A model generated the notes under the pieces. That model was not told the DNA's origin, made no database searches, and saw nothing but the letters and a program-made list of their open reading frames with translations. Positions 17,909 through 26,682 of a stretch of 64,000 nucleotides of DNA are shown in pieces. Every line of letters begins with the position of its first letter. Position 1 is the stretch's first letter. The stretch covers positions 16,947-80,946 of the forward strand of contig NZ_JBDOHS010000012.1 in the NCBI RefSeq assembly GCF_039832105.1. The letters are read 5' to 3'. The position numbers and the translations under genes are program-made. This DNA comes from Dorea_A sp016295505 (GTDB lineage Bacteria; Bacillota; Clostridia; Lachnospirales; Lachnospiraceae).

Positions 17909-19079
17909 CGAACGTAATCTGGAAAACATACCAGTCGGAGCTCTGGGAATCATTGCTCTGGATGGCTGCAAAGACATGGGAAGCAGGGTAGATGATTACC
18001 TTGTCAAATGGAGACGCGAGGATGGACATATCCACAAAAATGACGTTTCTTTTACCGGCTACGAAAAAGATACGTATCTGATAGACGCAAAAGTACCGCG
18101 TTTCGGCTCTGGGGAGGCCAAAGGTATCATTAATGAATCTGTCCGCGGAAAAGATCTGTATCTGATGGTAGATGTCTGCAACTACAGTCTGACCTACTCT
18201 CTGACAGGCAACATCAACCATATGTCACCTGATGACCATTATCAGAATCTGAAGCGTATCATCGCTGCTGTAGGAGGAAAGGCCCGTCGTATCAATGTTA
18301 TCATGCCATTCCTGTATGAAAGCCGTCAGCACAAAAGAGGAAGCCGCGAATCACTTGACTGCGCGCTCGCTCTTCAGGAGCTCGTCCGCATGGGCGTGGA
18401 CAATATCATAACATTTGATGCACATGACCCTCGTGTACAGAATGCAATTCCGTTAAATGGTTTTGAAACCGTACGTCCGACTTATCAGTTTATCAAGGGT
18501 CTCTTCCGTCGTTTCAAGGATCTGCAGATTGACAGCGATCATATGATGGCAATCAGTCCGGATGAGGGAGCAACAGAACGTGCGATCTATCTTGCAAACG
18601 TTTTGAATCTTGATATGGGAATGTTTTACAAGCGCCGTGATTTTTCCAGAGTTGTTGATGGTCGCAACCCGATTGTCGCTCATGAATTCCTCGGTTCTTC
18701 CGTTGAAGGCAAAGATGTTATCATCCTGGATGATATGATCTCTTCCGGTGACAGTATGCTGGATGTTGCACGCCAGTTAAAACAGCGTAAGGCAAAACGA
18801 ATCTTCGCCGCTGCAACTTTCGGTCTGTTTACAAACGGACTTTCCAAATTCGACGAAGCATATGAGGAAGGCATCATTGACGCGATCCTTACTACCAACC
18901 TGATCTATCAGACTCCGGAACTTCTGGAACGCCCATATTACATCAGCTGTGACATGAGCAAATACATTGCACTTATGATCGACACTTTGAACCATGACGG
19001 TTCTATCAGCAGTATTCTGAATCCGATCGAACGCATCCAGAATGTTGTGGATAAATATAAAAGAGGAGAGGAAATCTAA
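17892..19079 (+). CDS. prs: Ribose-phosphate pyrophosphokinase
   Basis: Makes PRPP from ribose 5-phosphate and ATP. The PRPP loop VIILDDMISSGDSMLDVA is clear, and the substrate segments FDAHDPR and SPDEGATERA are present. At 395 residues it is ~75 longer than the common ~315-residue enzyme, with extra N-terminal and internal sequence that I believe is typical of a Clostridia subgroup. GGGAGG precedes the ATG inside the end of the loader gene. The stop codon lies in the base of the terminator hairpin. Confidence 0.93.
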   Translation: MMLRRNERNLENIPVGALGIIALDGCKDMGSRVDDYLVKWRREDGHIHKNDVSFTGYEKDTYLIDAKVPRFGSGEAKGIINESVRGKDLYLMVDVCNYSLTYSLTGNINHMSPDDHYQNLKRIIAAVGGKARRINVIMPFLYESRQHKRGSRESLDCALALQELVRMGVDNIITFDAHDPRVQNAIPLNGFETVRPTYQFIKGLFRRFKDLQIDSDHMMAISPDEGATERAIYLANVLNLDMGMFYKRRDFSRVVDGRNPIVAHEFLGSSVEGKDVIILDDMISSGDSMLDVARQLKQRKAKRIFAAATFGLFTNGLSKFDEAYEEGIIDAILTTNLIYQTPELLERPYYISCDMSKYIALMIDTLNHDGSISSILNPIERIQNVVDKYKRGEEI

Positions 19080-19098
19080 TCAGATTTCCTCTCTTTTT
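19066..19098. terminator. Shared bidirectional terminator between prs and the SMC-like gene
   Basis: A 12-bp stem, 19066-19077 with 19082-19093, has a four-base loop and is flanked by T and A runs. The stop codons of the two convergent genes sit in the loop and are directly adjacent (19079/19080), so there is no intergenic base. Confidence 0.88.
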
Positions 19099-20639
19099 AT
19101 TGGAATTCGCATATTCTTTAACAGTTGTTCTTCCCGGTTCTGACAGGTGAAAATGATAACCTGTCTTCCGCTCTTCGCCAGCCACCTCAGGGTTGCTCTC
19201 AGTCTTTCGTCATCATAAAATGCAAACGTATCGTCCAGAATAATCGGAAGTTCTTCTTCCTGCAGCATATTTCCGGCCGCCATACGCAGTGCAAAGTAAA
19301 CCTGCTCCACAGTTCCTCTGCTCACCTGCTCCATCGCTATCCGGCGCCCTCCGCTCATCAGACTGACATGCAGTTCATCATCGATCAGTATCTTCTCATA
19401 CTTTCCATTTGTAATCTCACACATGATCTCCGATATGTTCTGATCCAGTTCTTTCCGCATCCGTTTCTGCATATCAGCGGAAAGCTCCTGAAGGCGTTCT
19501 ATCGCAAGCCCTATTGCATCCTTCTTTCTGCCATACGCTCTGTAATCTGCTCCCACTTCATCCAGCTCTTCCAGCTTTTCCTGAAGATTTTCATATTGAA
19601 TTCGTTTTTCTTTTAATTCTGCCGCCAGATGCCTGCATGACCATTCCAGCTGTTCCGTTGAGATCTTCTCCTCCTGCGGGGTAATCTCTTCCAGCATCTT
19701 CTCCGGTTCTGTCTTCTCCGGCCTCTTCCCCACCTTCATACGGTTCCATACATAGATTACGCTGAGCAAAAACAGAATGATCGATATCAGATAGCTCCAT
19801 GGCCTTGAAACAAGCGCAAACGGAAGTACAATAATCACGGCAAACAATATAATTTCAAACGGATGAATTCTCCATTTGTCCGGCCGCAGTTCATCCATCA
19901 TGCCCTTATTCACATCTTCCCTGTCAGTTTTTTCATGTTCTTCCTTTTCTTTCCGATGTTCCAGTTCCTCTTCCAGACTGTTTTTTTCTCCCTCCAGGCG
20001 ATGAACATCCCGCCAGACATAGGACGCTTCCTGTTCTATCATTTCCCGTTTCTGCTGCTTTTCCACCAGAAAATCTTTCGCTGAACGTTCCTGCTCTCTG
20101 CGTTTTTCCTGCAGTCTTTGAATCGCCTCCTCCAAATCAATTCCGGAAGCACCTGAAGTATAGCAGTTCATCGCAAAATTCCGCAGCTCTCCGGCAAGGC
20201 TCTGTCCTGTCTGCACCTTCATCTGACGTACAGATATCGTATTATCATAGCTTTCTGCCTGAAGTCCTCCGAGCAGCATCGTCAGATCCCCGTCTTCTAT
20301 GGACAGCTGTTCTCCATCATTTTCACAGATCAGTTCTGCCCGCCTTGAATATCTGTCAAAATTTCTGTCAATCCGGAATATCTTTTCTCCGCTCTCAAAT
20401 CGCAAAGTACCGGAATAATAGTTCGGATTTTCCCATGGCTCGTAGATGCTGAATGCATCGTTTACGGCTGCACGTCCACGTCCGCGTTCCATTCCAAACA
20501 ACATTCCCCGGATAAATGCATGGATGGTAGACTTCCCCGATTCATTTTCTCCATACAGAACATTGATCCCATCTCCCAGTTCGATGTGTCTGCCTGAAAA
20601 TTTCCCATAGCTCTTTAATATCAGTTCACATATCTTCAT
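19080..20639 (-). CDS. Compact SbcC/YhaN-like ATPase with membrane segments
   Basis: ABC-type ATPase of the SMC/Rad50/SbcC group. Walker A GENESGKST is at residues 30-38, short coiled coils follow, and near the C-terminus come an ABC-signature-like segment (SRGTVEQVYFALRM) and Walker B LPIILDDTFAFYDD. Between the coils (residues ~253-290) are two hydrophobic segments where Rad50 would carry a zinc hook. At 519 residues it is far shorter than SbcC (~1000). It is four bases from the partner nuclease gene, as in YhaO-YhaN pairs. A DNA repair role at the membrane is inferred from the pair. Confidence 0.82.
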   Translation of the reverse strand: MKICELILKSYGKFSGRHIELGDGINVLYGENESGKSTIHAFIRGMLFGMERGRGRAAVNDAFSIYEPWENPNYYSGTLRFESGEKIFRIDRNFDRYSRRAELICENDGEQLSIEDGDLTMLLGGLQAESYDNTISVRQMKVQTGQSLAGELRNFAMNCYTSGASGIDLEEAIQRLQEKRREQERSAKDFLVEKQQKREMIEQEASYVWRDVHRLEGEKNSLEEELEHRKEKEEHEKTDREDVNKGMMDELRPDKWRIHPFEIILFAVIIVLPFALVSRPWSYLISIILFLLSVIYVWNRMKVGKRPEKTEPEKMLEEITPQEEKISTEQLEWSCRHLAAELKEKRIQYENLQEKLEELDEVGADYRAYGRKKDAIGLAIERLQELSADMQKRMRKELDQNISEIMCEITNGKYEKILIDDELHVSLMSGGRRIAMEQVSRGTVEQVYFALRMAAGNMLQEEELPIILDDTFAFYDDERLRATLRWLAKSGRQVIIFTCQNREEQLLKNMRIPIKREEI

Positions 20640-20642
20640 TCT

Positions 20643-21698
20643 CTATCCTCTTCTCGTCTCAATCAATGCCTGCACTCCCTCACAAAGTGCCTGATATTCT
20701 ACGCTTTCCTGATCATATCCCTGCAGGCTGTGAATAAATTGTCCAAGAATGTTATCTTTATTTTCCTCCATTAACTTTTCAAAATGATATGCAGGTCTTG
20801 TGTGATCTGCAATGCCAACAATATTTCCGAAAGGATCCATATCTGTAAGATCAAATATCATATCCGGATCTCGTTGTCCTGTCAGAATAATCTTATACAT
20901 ATTAGCAACACCAGACATTTCTATCTGCTTCCTGATTGCATTCTTCAGCAGATGTCCCGTCATATTCCTGTCCACTTCTACATCCATGTGAATGTATTCT
21001 CTGGATGCCGCAGGCACAAATCGGATCCTGCACCCTTTGTCTGTAATCTCGCCGGCAATATATCCATGTACCCCCGTATCATTGATGTCTGTCGGTTCCA
21101 GCGAGCCGGCATAGGCGACACGATTCTCTTCAAGTATCTGCGCTTTATGAATATGACCAAGCGCCACATAATCATATCCCAGCCGTTTCAGTTCCCGGCT
21201 CTGAAACGGAATGTGCTTTTCATCTCCGCCATGAGCCAGCAGGATCTCATACTTTTGTCTTTTTTCAGGCACTGCGTCAGCATATCTTGCTTCCTCAACC
21301 TCTCTTGCATGAAAACTGCTGCCATAGACTGCTGTATGAAGCTTTGGAAGTTCCACACAGGAAATATCCTCGCTCAGAATCATATGTACATTTCCCGCCC
21401 AGCTGAACGTCTGGTAATAGGAATTCTTTTTTATATAATCATGATTTCCTGCAATCATGACCACTTCCGTGTCAGAGGCTGATGCCAGAATAGAATTCAT
21501 CTCCTTCAGTTCGCGAAGCAGCGGCTGCCGGTGAAAAAGGTCACCCGCAATCAGTAAAAGCTCTGTTTTCTCTTCTTTACATATCCCGATTATTTTCCGG
21601 AACGTATCCCATATCTCACCCGGTCTTTTCTTACTGTATGCGCTTCCTGCGTCCGGGCTTACTCCTAAATGTAAGTCTGCGATGTGTATGAACCTCAT
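20643..21698 (-). CDS. SbcD/YhaO-like DNA repair exonuclease
   Basis: Calcineurin-like metallophosphoesterase of the Mre11/SbcD group. Metal motifs ADLHLG (residues 7-12), AGDLFH, GNHDY, LAHGGDE and ALGHIH occur in order, followed by a capping domain. The 351-residue product starts at MRFIHIADLHLG, which cannot be trimmed without losing the first motif. The first 68 bases overlap the 3' end of the upstream histidine kinase gene in another frame, which is unusual. Confidence 0.93.
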   Translation of the reverse strand: MRFIHIADLHLGVSPDAGSAYSKKRPGEIWDTFRKIIGICKEEKTELLLIAGDLFHRQPLLRELKEMNSILASASDTEVVMIAGNHDYIKKNSYYQTFSWAGNVHMILSEDISCVELPKLHTAVYGSSFHAREVEEARYADAVPEKRQKYEILLAHGGDEKHIPFQSRELKRLGYDYVALGHIHKAQILEENRVAYAGSLEPTDINDTGVHGYIAGEITDKGCRIRFVPAASREYIHMDVEVDRNMTGHLLKNAIRKQIEMSGVANMYKIILTGQRDPDMIFDLTDMDPFGNIVGIADHTRPAYHFEKLMEENKDNILGQFIHSLQGYDQESVEYQALCEGVQALIETRRG

Positions 21699-22848
21699 GT
21701 GTTGCCCCTTCTTCCTTCTTGTCCTCAGCTTTCCCCGGAAGCGTCACGATAAACTGTGTCTTTTGATCGTCACTTTTTGCCCGAATCAGGCCTCCGTGCA
21801 GTTCCACGATCTGTTTGGCGATCGCAAGTCCCAGGCCCGCTCCTCCCGTTCCGCTGGAACGGGAATTATCTACCCGGTAGAATTTTTCAAATATCGTCTG
21901 CAGCATTGCCCCCGGAATCTTATCGCCCTGATTAATAAATACAATCTCAACATCCCTGTTTTTCTTACATGCTTCTATTCGGATCACTGTATTTTCATAA
22001 CAATACGCAATCGCATTTTTCAATATATTATCGAACACCCGGGCAAGCTTGTCCGGATCTCCATATACCACCAGATCCTCTTCTACATCCACTTCACATG
22101 TCAGACATTTTTCCTGGAGTACACCATACAATTCGTCTGCAATCTGTTCCAGCATCATGGTTAGATTGATCTCCAGCGGTTCAATTTCTATATTTTGCAG
22201 ATTATATCTTGTAATATCGAAGAACTCATTGATCAGTTCGCCCAGGCGAAGTGATTTTTCAAGCGCAATATGCGTATATTTTTCCCGTTCCTCTTCCGGC
22301 ATCTCCTGATGACTGTCCAGCATACTGAGATACGCAACGATAGAAGTCAGCGGTGTCTTCAGATCATGTGCCAGAAATATCACCAGATCATTTTTCTTCT
22401 TCTCACTCTCTTCCGCCTCAAGTTCCTGACGTTTTAAAGTTGCTTTAATTTCATTCAGACGGATTTCAATCGGCTTCAGCTCCGTAATCAGATGGATTGG
22501 TTCTGTGGAATCCGAAATAATGTTTTCAATTCCATGATCGATCTGGTCCAGATAACTGGTCATCTTCGAAAGTGCTATATAGAAAAAAAGAGCAAAAAGT
22601 ACCAGATAGCCGACAATCATGAAGAAGATCTTATTGTCACCTATCAGCTTCCAGTACAATTGCTTTGCCGTTTCTTCCTGTACATTAAATGCTTCCAGAA
22701 GACCCACAAAGGTCTTCGCAAAGCTGTCATTATATACTCCGTCAATTACATAATTCAGCAGAAAACCTCCTACCAGAACGGTAAGTGCCGTTACAAGAAC
22801 CGTCTGCAGCAGGATACTGAATTTTAACTTTCGATAGTTATTCTTCAA
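21631..22848 (-). CDS. VanS-like sensor histidine kinase
   Basis: Membrane sensor of a two-component system. Two membrane helices (residues ~10-35 and ~73-93) flank a short ~37-residue outside loop. A linker leads to the phospho-acceptor LAHDLKTPLTS (His161), then the N, G1 (RSSGTGGAGLGL) and G2 boxes. Kinase and loop layout resemble VanS of VanG-type systems. After the usual end (VTLPGK) the frame runs ~30 basic residues further, into the nuclease gene. No van resistance gene is near, so the signal is unknown. It overlaps the regulator gene by 11 bases. Confidence 0.87.
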   Translation of the reverse strand: MKNNYRKLKFSILLQTVLVTALTVLVGGFLLNYVIDGVYNDSFAKTFVGLLEAFNVQEETAKQLYWKLIGDNKIFFMIVGYLVLFALFFYIALSKMTSYLDQIDHGIENIISDSTEPIHLITELKPIEIRLNEIKATLKRQELEAEESEKKKNDLVIFLAHDLKTPLTSIVAYLSMLDSHQEMPEEEREKYTHIALEKSLRLGELINEFFDITRYNLQNIEIEPLEINLTMMLEQIADELYGVLQEKCLTCEVDVEEDLVVYGDPDKLARVFDNILKNAIAYCYENTVIRIEACKKNRDVEIVFINQGDKIPGAMLQTIFEKFYRVDNSRSSGTGGAGLGLAIAKQIVELHGGLIRAKSDDQKTQFIVTLPGKAEDKKEEGATHEVHTHRRLTFRSKPGRRKRIQ

Positions 22849-23527
22849 CCTTATAACCTACTCCCCATACTGTCTTGATAAAATCAGACTTTCCGGTCGG
22901 CGCACTCATCTTTTCCCGCAGATGACGGATGTGCACCATGACTGTATTGTTACTGTTTTTATAGTATTTCTCATGCCATACTTTTTCGAACAGTTCTTCC
23001 GAACTGATCACTTTTCCCCGGTTCTCGCAGAGCAGCCAGAGGATATCAAACTCAATCGGCGTAAGTGTAAGCTGCATCTCATTGTATACGCACTCATGAG
23101 AAGTACGGTTCAGAAACAGTCCGCCAAAATCAATAATATCTCCTTCCTCTTTTCCGCCGTCATTATACTGCGTATACCGGCGAAGCTGTGCCTTCACGCG
23201 TGCAACCAGCTCCAGTGGATTGAACGGTTTCGGAATATAGTCATCGGCCCCCAGTGTAAGACCGGTAATCTTATCCATATACTCTGTCTTGGCCGTCAGC
23301 ATAATAACCGGAAACGTATATTTCTGACGAATCTGCTTCAGAATCTGAAACCCGTCAATATCCGGCAGCATAATATCCAGAATCGCAAGATCAATCTTCA
23401 TACTGTTGATACAGTCCAGCGCATCCTGCCCGGTATAAAATTTGAATACCTTATACTGGTCATTCTGAAGGTAAAGTTCCACTACATCAGCAATTTCCTT
23501 TTCATCATCAACTACTAAAATATTCAT
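22838..23527 (-). CDS. VanR-like OmpR-family response regulator
   Basis: Receiver domain with acidic pocket DDE (residues 7-9), phospho-Asp51 in LAILDIMLPD and Lys in PKPFNPLE, followed by an OmpR/PhoB winged helix. Wording such as DKITGLTLGADDYIPKPF and VARVKAQLRRY is very close to VanR. Its targets are unknown; autoregulation is typical. The ribosome site AGGAGGG precedes the ATG. Palindromic repeat copy 1 lies within ~20 bases upstream, between it and asnS. Confidence 0.92.
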   Translation of the reverse strand: MNILVVDDEKEIADVVELYLQNDQYKVFKFYTGQDALDCINSMKIDLAILDIMLPDIDGFQILKQIRQKYTFPVIMLTAKTEYMDKITGLTLGADDYIPKPFNPLELVARVKAQLRRYTQYNDGGKEEGDIIDFGGLFLNRTSHECVYNEMQLTLTPIEFDILWLLCENRGKVISSEELFEKVWHEKYYKNSNNTVMVHIRHLREKMSAPTGKSDFIKTVWGVGYKVEE

Positions 23528-23543
23528 ACTACCCTCCTGTATG

Positions 23544-23600
23544 GGGACGGAGGATTTTTAAAAATCCTCCGTCCCAAATTAAAAATGCCCTGTCCCCTTT
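23544..23600. repeat. Palindromic intergenic repeat, copy 1
   Basis: A perfect 32-bp palindrome without loop (arms 23544-23559 and 23560-23575, starting GGGACGGAGGA) is followed by the outer half-arm to 23600 (ATGCCCTGTCCCC). The matching outer arm is missing on the other side. The core is identical to that of copy 2 at 45922-45997. No T run follows on the minus strand, so termination there is uncertain. Confidence 0.9.
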
Positions 23601-23611
23601 TGCTCATAAAG

Positions 23612-23629
23612 TTATCCACATTATCCACA
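23612..23629. promoter_or_regulatory. Two tandem perfect DnaA boxes
   Basis: TTATCCACA occurs twice in direct, abutting repeat (23612-23620 and 23621-23629), one base after the asnS stop codon and beside repeat copy 1. The role is unknown. Confidence 0.65.
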
Positions 23630-23630
23630 T

Positions 23631-25022
23631 TTATAATTCGCAGTTTCCCACAGTTCTTGGGAAAGGTACCACATCGCGGATATTGCCCATTCCAGTCAGA
23701 TACATAACGCATCTTTCAAATCCAAGTCCAAATCCGGAATGTCTGGTAGAACCATACTTACGAAGATCCAGATAGAATTTGTAATCTTCTTCTTTTAATC
23801 CAAGTTCGTTCATTCTGGTCAGAAGTTTCTCGTAATCATCTTCTCTCTGGCTTCCGCCGATGATCTCACCGATTCCCGGCACAAGGCAATCCACAGCTGC
23901 GACTGTCTTGCCATCATCATTTAATTTCATATAGAATGCTTTAATTTCCTTCGGATAGTCTGTTACGAATACCGGACGCTTAAATACCTCTTCTGTCAGA
24001 TAACGTTCATGCTCTGTCTGAAGGTCGGTTCCCCAGGATACCTTATATTCAAATTTATCATTATGCTTTTCCAGAAGTTCCACTGCTTCTGTATAGGTGA
24101 TTCTTGCAAAATCAGAAGATGCTACATTATGGAGTCTTTCCAGAAGTCCCTTATCTACAAATGAGTTAAAGAAATTCATCTCTTCCGGCGCATTTTCCAG
24201 CACATAATTAATCACATATTTCAGCATGGACTCTGCAAGGATCATATCATCATCCAGATCAGCAAATGCCATCTCAGGCTCGATCATCCAGAATTCCGCT
24301 GCGTGACGTGTTGTGTTGGAGTTCTCTGCACGGAATGTCGGGCCAAATGTATAGATATTGCGGAATGCCTGTGCATAGGTCTCCCCATTCAGCTGTCCAC
24401 TTACCGTAAGGCTTGTCTCTTTTCCAAAGAAATCCTGTGAGTAATCCACACTTCCGTCCTCATTCTTTGGAACATTCTCCATATCCAGTGTTGTCACTCT
24501 GAACATCTCACCCGCACCCTCACAGTCACTTCCTGTGATCAGCGGAGTATGCACATAGACAAATCCTCTCTCCTGGAAGAACTTATGAATCGCATAGGCA
24601 GTCAGTGAACGCACACGGAATACTGCCTGGAACGTATTGGTCCTCGGTCTCAGATGTGAGATCGTACGCAGGAATTCAAAGCTGTGACGCTTCTTCTGAA
24701 GCGGATAGTCCGGAGCGGATGCGCCTTCCACTTCTACGGTATCTGCCTGTATCTCAAAAGGCTGCTTTGCCTGAGGTGTTGCAACCAGTGTTCCTGTCAC
24801 GATGATCGCTGCACCTACATTCAGCTTGGATATCTCTGCAAAATTGACCATTTTGTCATGGTATACCACCTGGAGTGGCTCAAAAAATGTTCCATCATTT
24901 ACTACAATAAATCCAAATGTCTTGGAATCTCTGATGCTTCGAACCCATCCTCCGATCGTAAGCTTCTGATTAATGTACTTCTCCTTATTCTTATATAATT
25001 CTCGAATCGTTATCAAATCCAT
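23631..25022 (-). CDS. asnS: Asparaginyl-tRNA synthetase
   Basis: Charges tRNA(Asn). An N-terminal OB-fold anticodon-binding domain (LTIGGWVRSIRDSKTFGF) is followed by the class II core, with motif 2 FRAENSNTTRHAAEFWMIEP and motif 3 GFGLGFERCVMYLTG. Presence of AsnS rather than AspS-type signatures rests on the AENSNT segment. It has 463 residues, the normal length. It is transcribed toward the VanRS-like genes, with repeat copy 1 between. Confidence 0.97.
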   Translation of the reverse strand: MDLITIRELYKNKEKYINQKLTIGGWVRSIRDSKTFGFIVVNDGTFFEPLQVVYHDKMVNFAEISKLNVGAAIIVTGTLVATPQAKQPFEIQADTVEVEGASAPDYPLQKKRHSFEFLRTISHLRPRTNTFQAVFRVRSLTAYAIHKFFQERGFVYVHTPLITGSDCEGAGEMFRVTTLDMENVPKNEDGSVDYSQDFFGKETSLTVSGQLNGETYAQAFRNIYTFGPTFRAENSNTTRHAAEFWMIEPEMAFADLDDDMILAESMLKYVINYVLENAPEEMNFFNSFVDKGLLERLHNVASSDFARITYTEAVELLEKHNDKFEYKVSWGTDLQTEHERYLTEEVFKRPVFVTDYPKEIKAFYMKLNDDGKTVAAVDCLVPGIGEIIGGSQREDDYEKLLTRMNELGLKEEDYKFYLDLRKYGSTRHSGFGLGFERCVMYLTGMGNIRDVVPFPRTVGNCEL

Positions 25023-25188
25023 ACCATTTTACTCCTTTTATTTATTCCTCATGTATATAGGCACTTTGCAGTAATTATAACACATTTACAAAATATTTTA
25101 AAGGGCAGAACAATGATCCCTTTTCCTAGTCATATGAATCTGCATATATCAACAGCAAGACACCTGCTGCCACAGTCAGGACAACACA

Positions 25189-25215
25189 AACAGGACAGCG
25201 CATGGCTGTCCTGTT
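25189..25215 (-). terminator. Hairpin after the GH91 gene
   Basis: An 11-bp perfect stem, 25189-25199 with 25205-25215, has a five-base loop, 30 bases after the GH91 stop. The T tract is weak (TGTGTTG), so efficiency is uncertain. Confidence 0.7.
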
Positions 25216-25245
25216 CATGTATCGTTAATTCTATTCTATATTTCT

Positions 25246-26628
25246 TTACAGTCCAATCTCTGGAATAGCTCTGAACACATTCACAGTCCTGTCCATCACC
25301 ACCTGGCTTTCACTTCCGCAGTCCAGGACTACATTCTGCATTGCTTCTTTTTCCACAAGCACAGCCACCGCATCAAGCGCTTTTAACCTGTCAATCGTAA
25401 GGAGTGCACCTACCTGTGCCGAGAAACATGCATCTTCATCCTGAAGCATTGCCGTCTGCGTTTCCACAGAATAATCCGTTTCCTTTGATTCTGTAGTCGT
25501 AACAATATGATTGTTAGCAATATAGTTGCCCTTTCCTGCAACAACATGTATAATTACCGGAACCGTTCCTGTCGGCTTAATATACTGCGTATCAATTGTT
25601 TCGGATATATGATTGGCTATCACAGAATTATAATTTCCGCTGATACGGATGAGTCCATACCGGTCATCCAGCCCATTATCATATCCCTGCATCGGCGGCC
25701 ATGGCTCATGATCGCGCAGGAAATGATTGGATGAAACAAGATTTTCCGAGCAATTTCCTGTCATCACCAGCATTCCCGGATAAAAGGAATGAAATCTGTT
25801 ACCGGTAACGGATGAACGCACCACACCATCAAAATGAACACTGCTTGTACCGCGCGGGAATACATTGTTTGACGTAATCAATAATCCCCCGAAGTTCTGC
25901 GCATAAATGGAATATCCATTGTACCCCGCACCAATCAGATTATCCGTAATCTTGGATGCCTGTCCTGATCCGCGAAGCTCAATACAATTGCCACACTCTG
26001 CAATAAAATTGTCATGAATGGACATAGCATCTGCATTGTAGCTCACAACTCCATGCTCCAGATAGATAATTCCCATTCCCGTAATTCTGAATGAATCCTG
26101 CGCACTTGCAATATAAATGCCCGTTTTTCCATTCATATATGTATTTTCCGGGTCATGATTCCCAGAACCATCATCAACAAAATGAAGACCGTCAATACAG
26201 AAATTTTCAAATTCTACAGAACTGATACGGGGATCTCCGCTCCGTTTTACATAAAACGCTGCTCCGGAACCTCCATCATCGCCATCCTCCGGCTTGAGTT
26301 CCACAAGCACCCGACTGCCTCCCGGCCATACTTCATGCCAACGTGACAAGTCACTCTCCGAAGTATTAAATCGAATACTGGAAGAAGTAAACCCATGCCC
26401 GGATCCCATTATTTTCAAATAGCTGATATCTATGATCACCTGCGTGCGAAGATGATAATCGCCTGACGGAATATAGATTACCGCACCCGGCTTTCCTTCC
26501 TCATTTCTGTCCTTTTCCGTCTGCCTGCTTTTAATGTCTGCAATGATACTATTAATTACTTCCCCGATATCTTCATATGGGTTTCCAACTTTCCATTCCG
26601 TTACGTCATAATAATTTTTACTCGCCAT
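25246..26628 (-). CDS. GH91 difructose-anhydride enzyme (inulin fructotransferase / DFA III hydrolase type)
   Basis: Right-handed beta-helix enzyme of family GH91, which either forms difructose dianhydride III from inulin or hydrolyses it to inulobiose. Family segments are unmistakable: YDVTEWKV, DIGEVINSIIADIKSRQT, GDYHLRTQV, GHGFTSSSI, YMNGKTGIYIAS, YLEHGVVS, DNFIAECGNCIELRGSGQA, FPRGTSSVHF and FYPGMLVMTGN. Asp206 and Glu217, eleven residues apart, match the catalytic pair known for the family. There is no signal peptide in 460 residues, unlike secreted inulin-degrading members, so a cytosolic DFA III hydrolase fits best. It is last gene of the ABC transporter-GH32 operon; GGAGGAG precedes the ATG. 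Direction of the reaction is inferred. Confidence 0.9.
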   Translation of the reverse strand: MASKNYYDVTEWKVGNPYEDIGEVINSIIADIKSRQTEKDRNEEGKPGAVIYIPSGDYHLRTQVIIDISYLKIMGSGHGFTSSSIRFNTSESDLSRWHEVWPGGSRVLVELKPEDGDDGGSGAAFYVKRSGDPRISSVEFENFCIDGLHFVDDGSGNHDPENTYMNGKTGIYIASAQDSFRITGMGIIYLEHGVVSYNADAMSIHDNFIAECGNCIELRGSGQASKITDNLIGAGYNGYSIYAQNFGGLLITSNNVFPRGTSSVHFDGVVRSSVTGNRFHSFYPGMLVMTGNCSENLVSSNHFLRDHEPWPPMQGYDNGLDDRYGLIRISGNYNSVIANHISETIDTQYIKPTGTVPVIIHVVAGKGNYIANNHIVTTTESKETDYSVETQTAMLQDEDACFSAQVGALLTIDRLKALDAVAVLVEKEAMQNVVLDCGSESQVVMDRTVNVFRAIPEIGL

Positions 26629-26682
26629 TCACAACTCCTCCTGCAAGTCTTCACTGATATGTCTTGATTATACGTTCAATTT

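Noticed and set aside
21631..23527. Vancomycin-resistance cluster
   Set aside because: Only regulator-like genes are present; no ligase, dehydrogenase or dipeptidase gene is in the neighbourhood.
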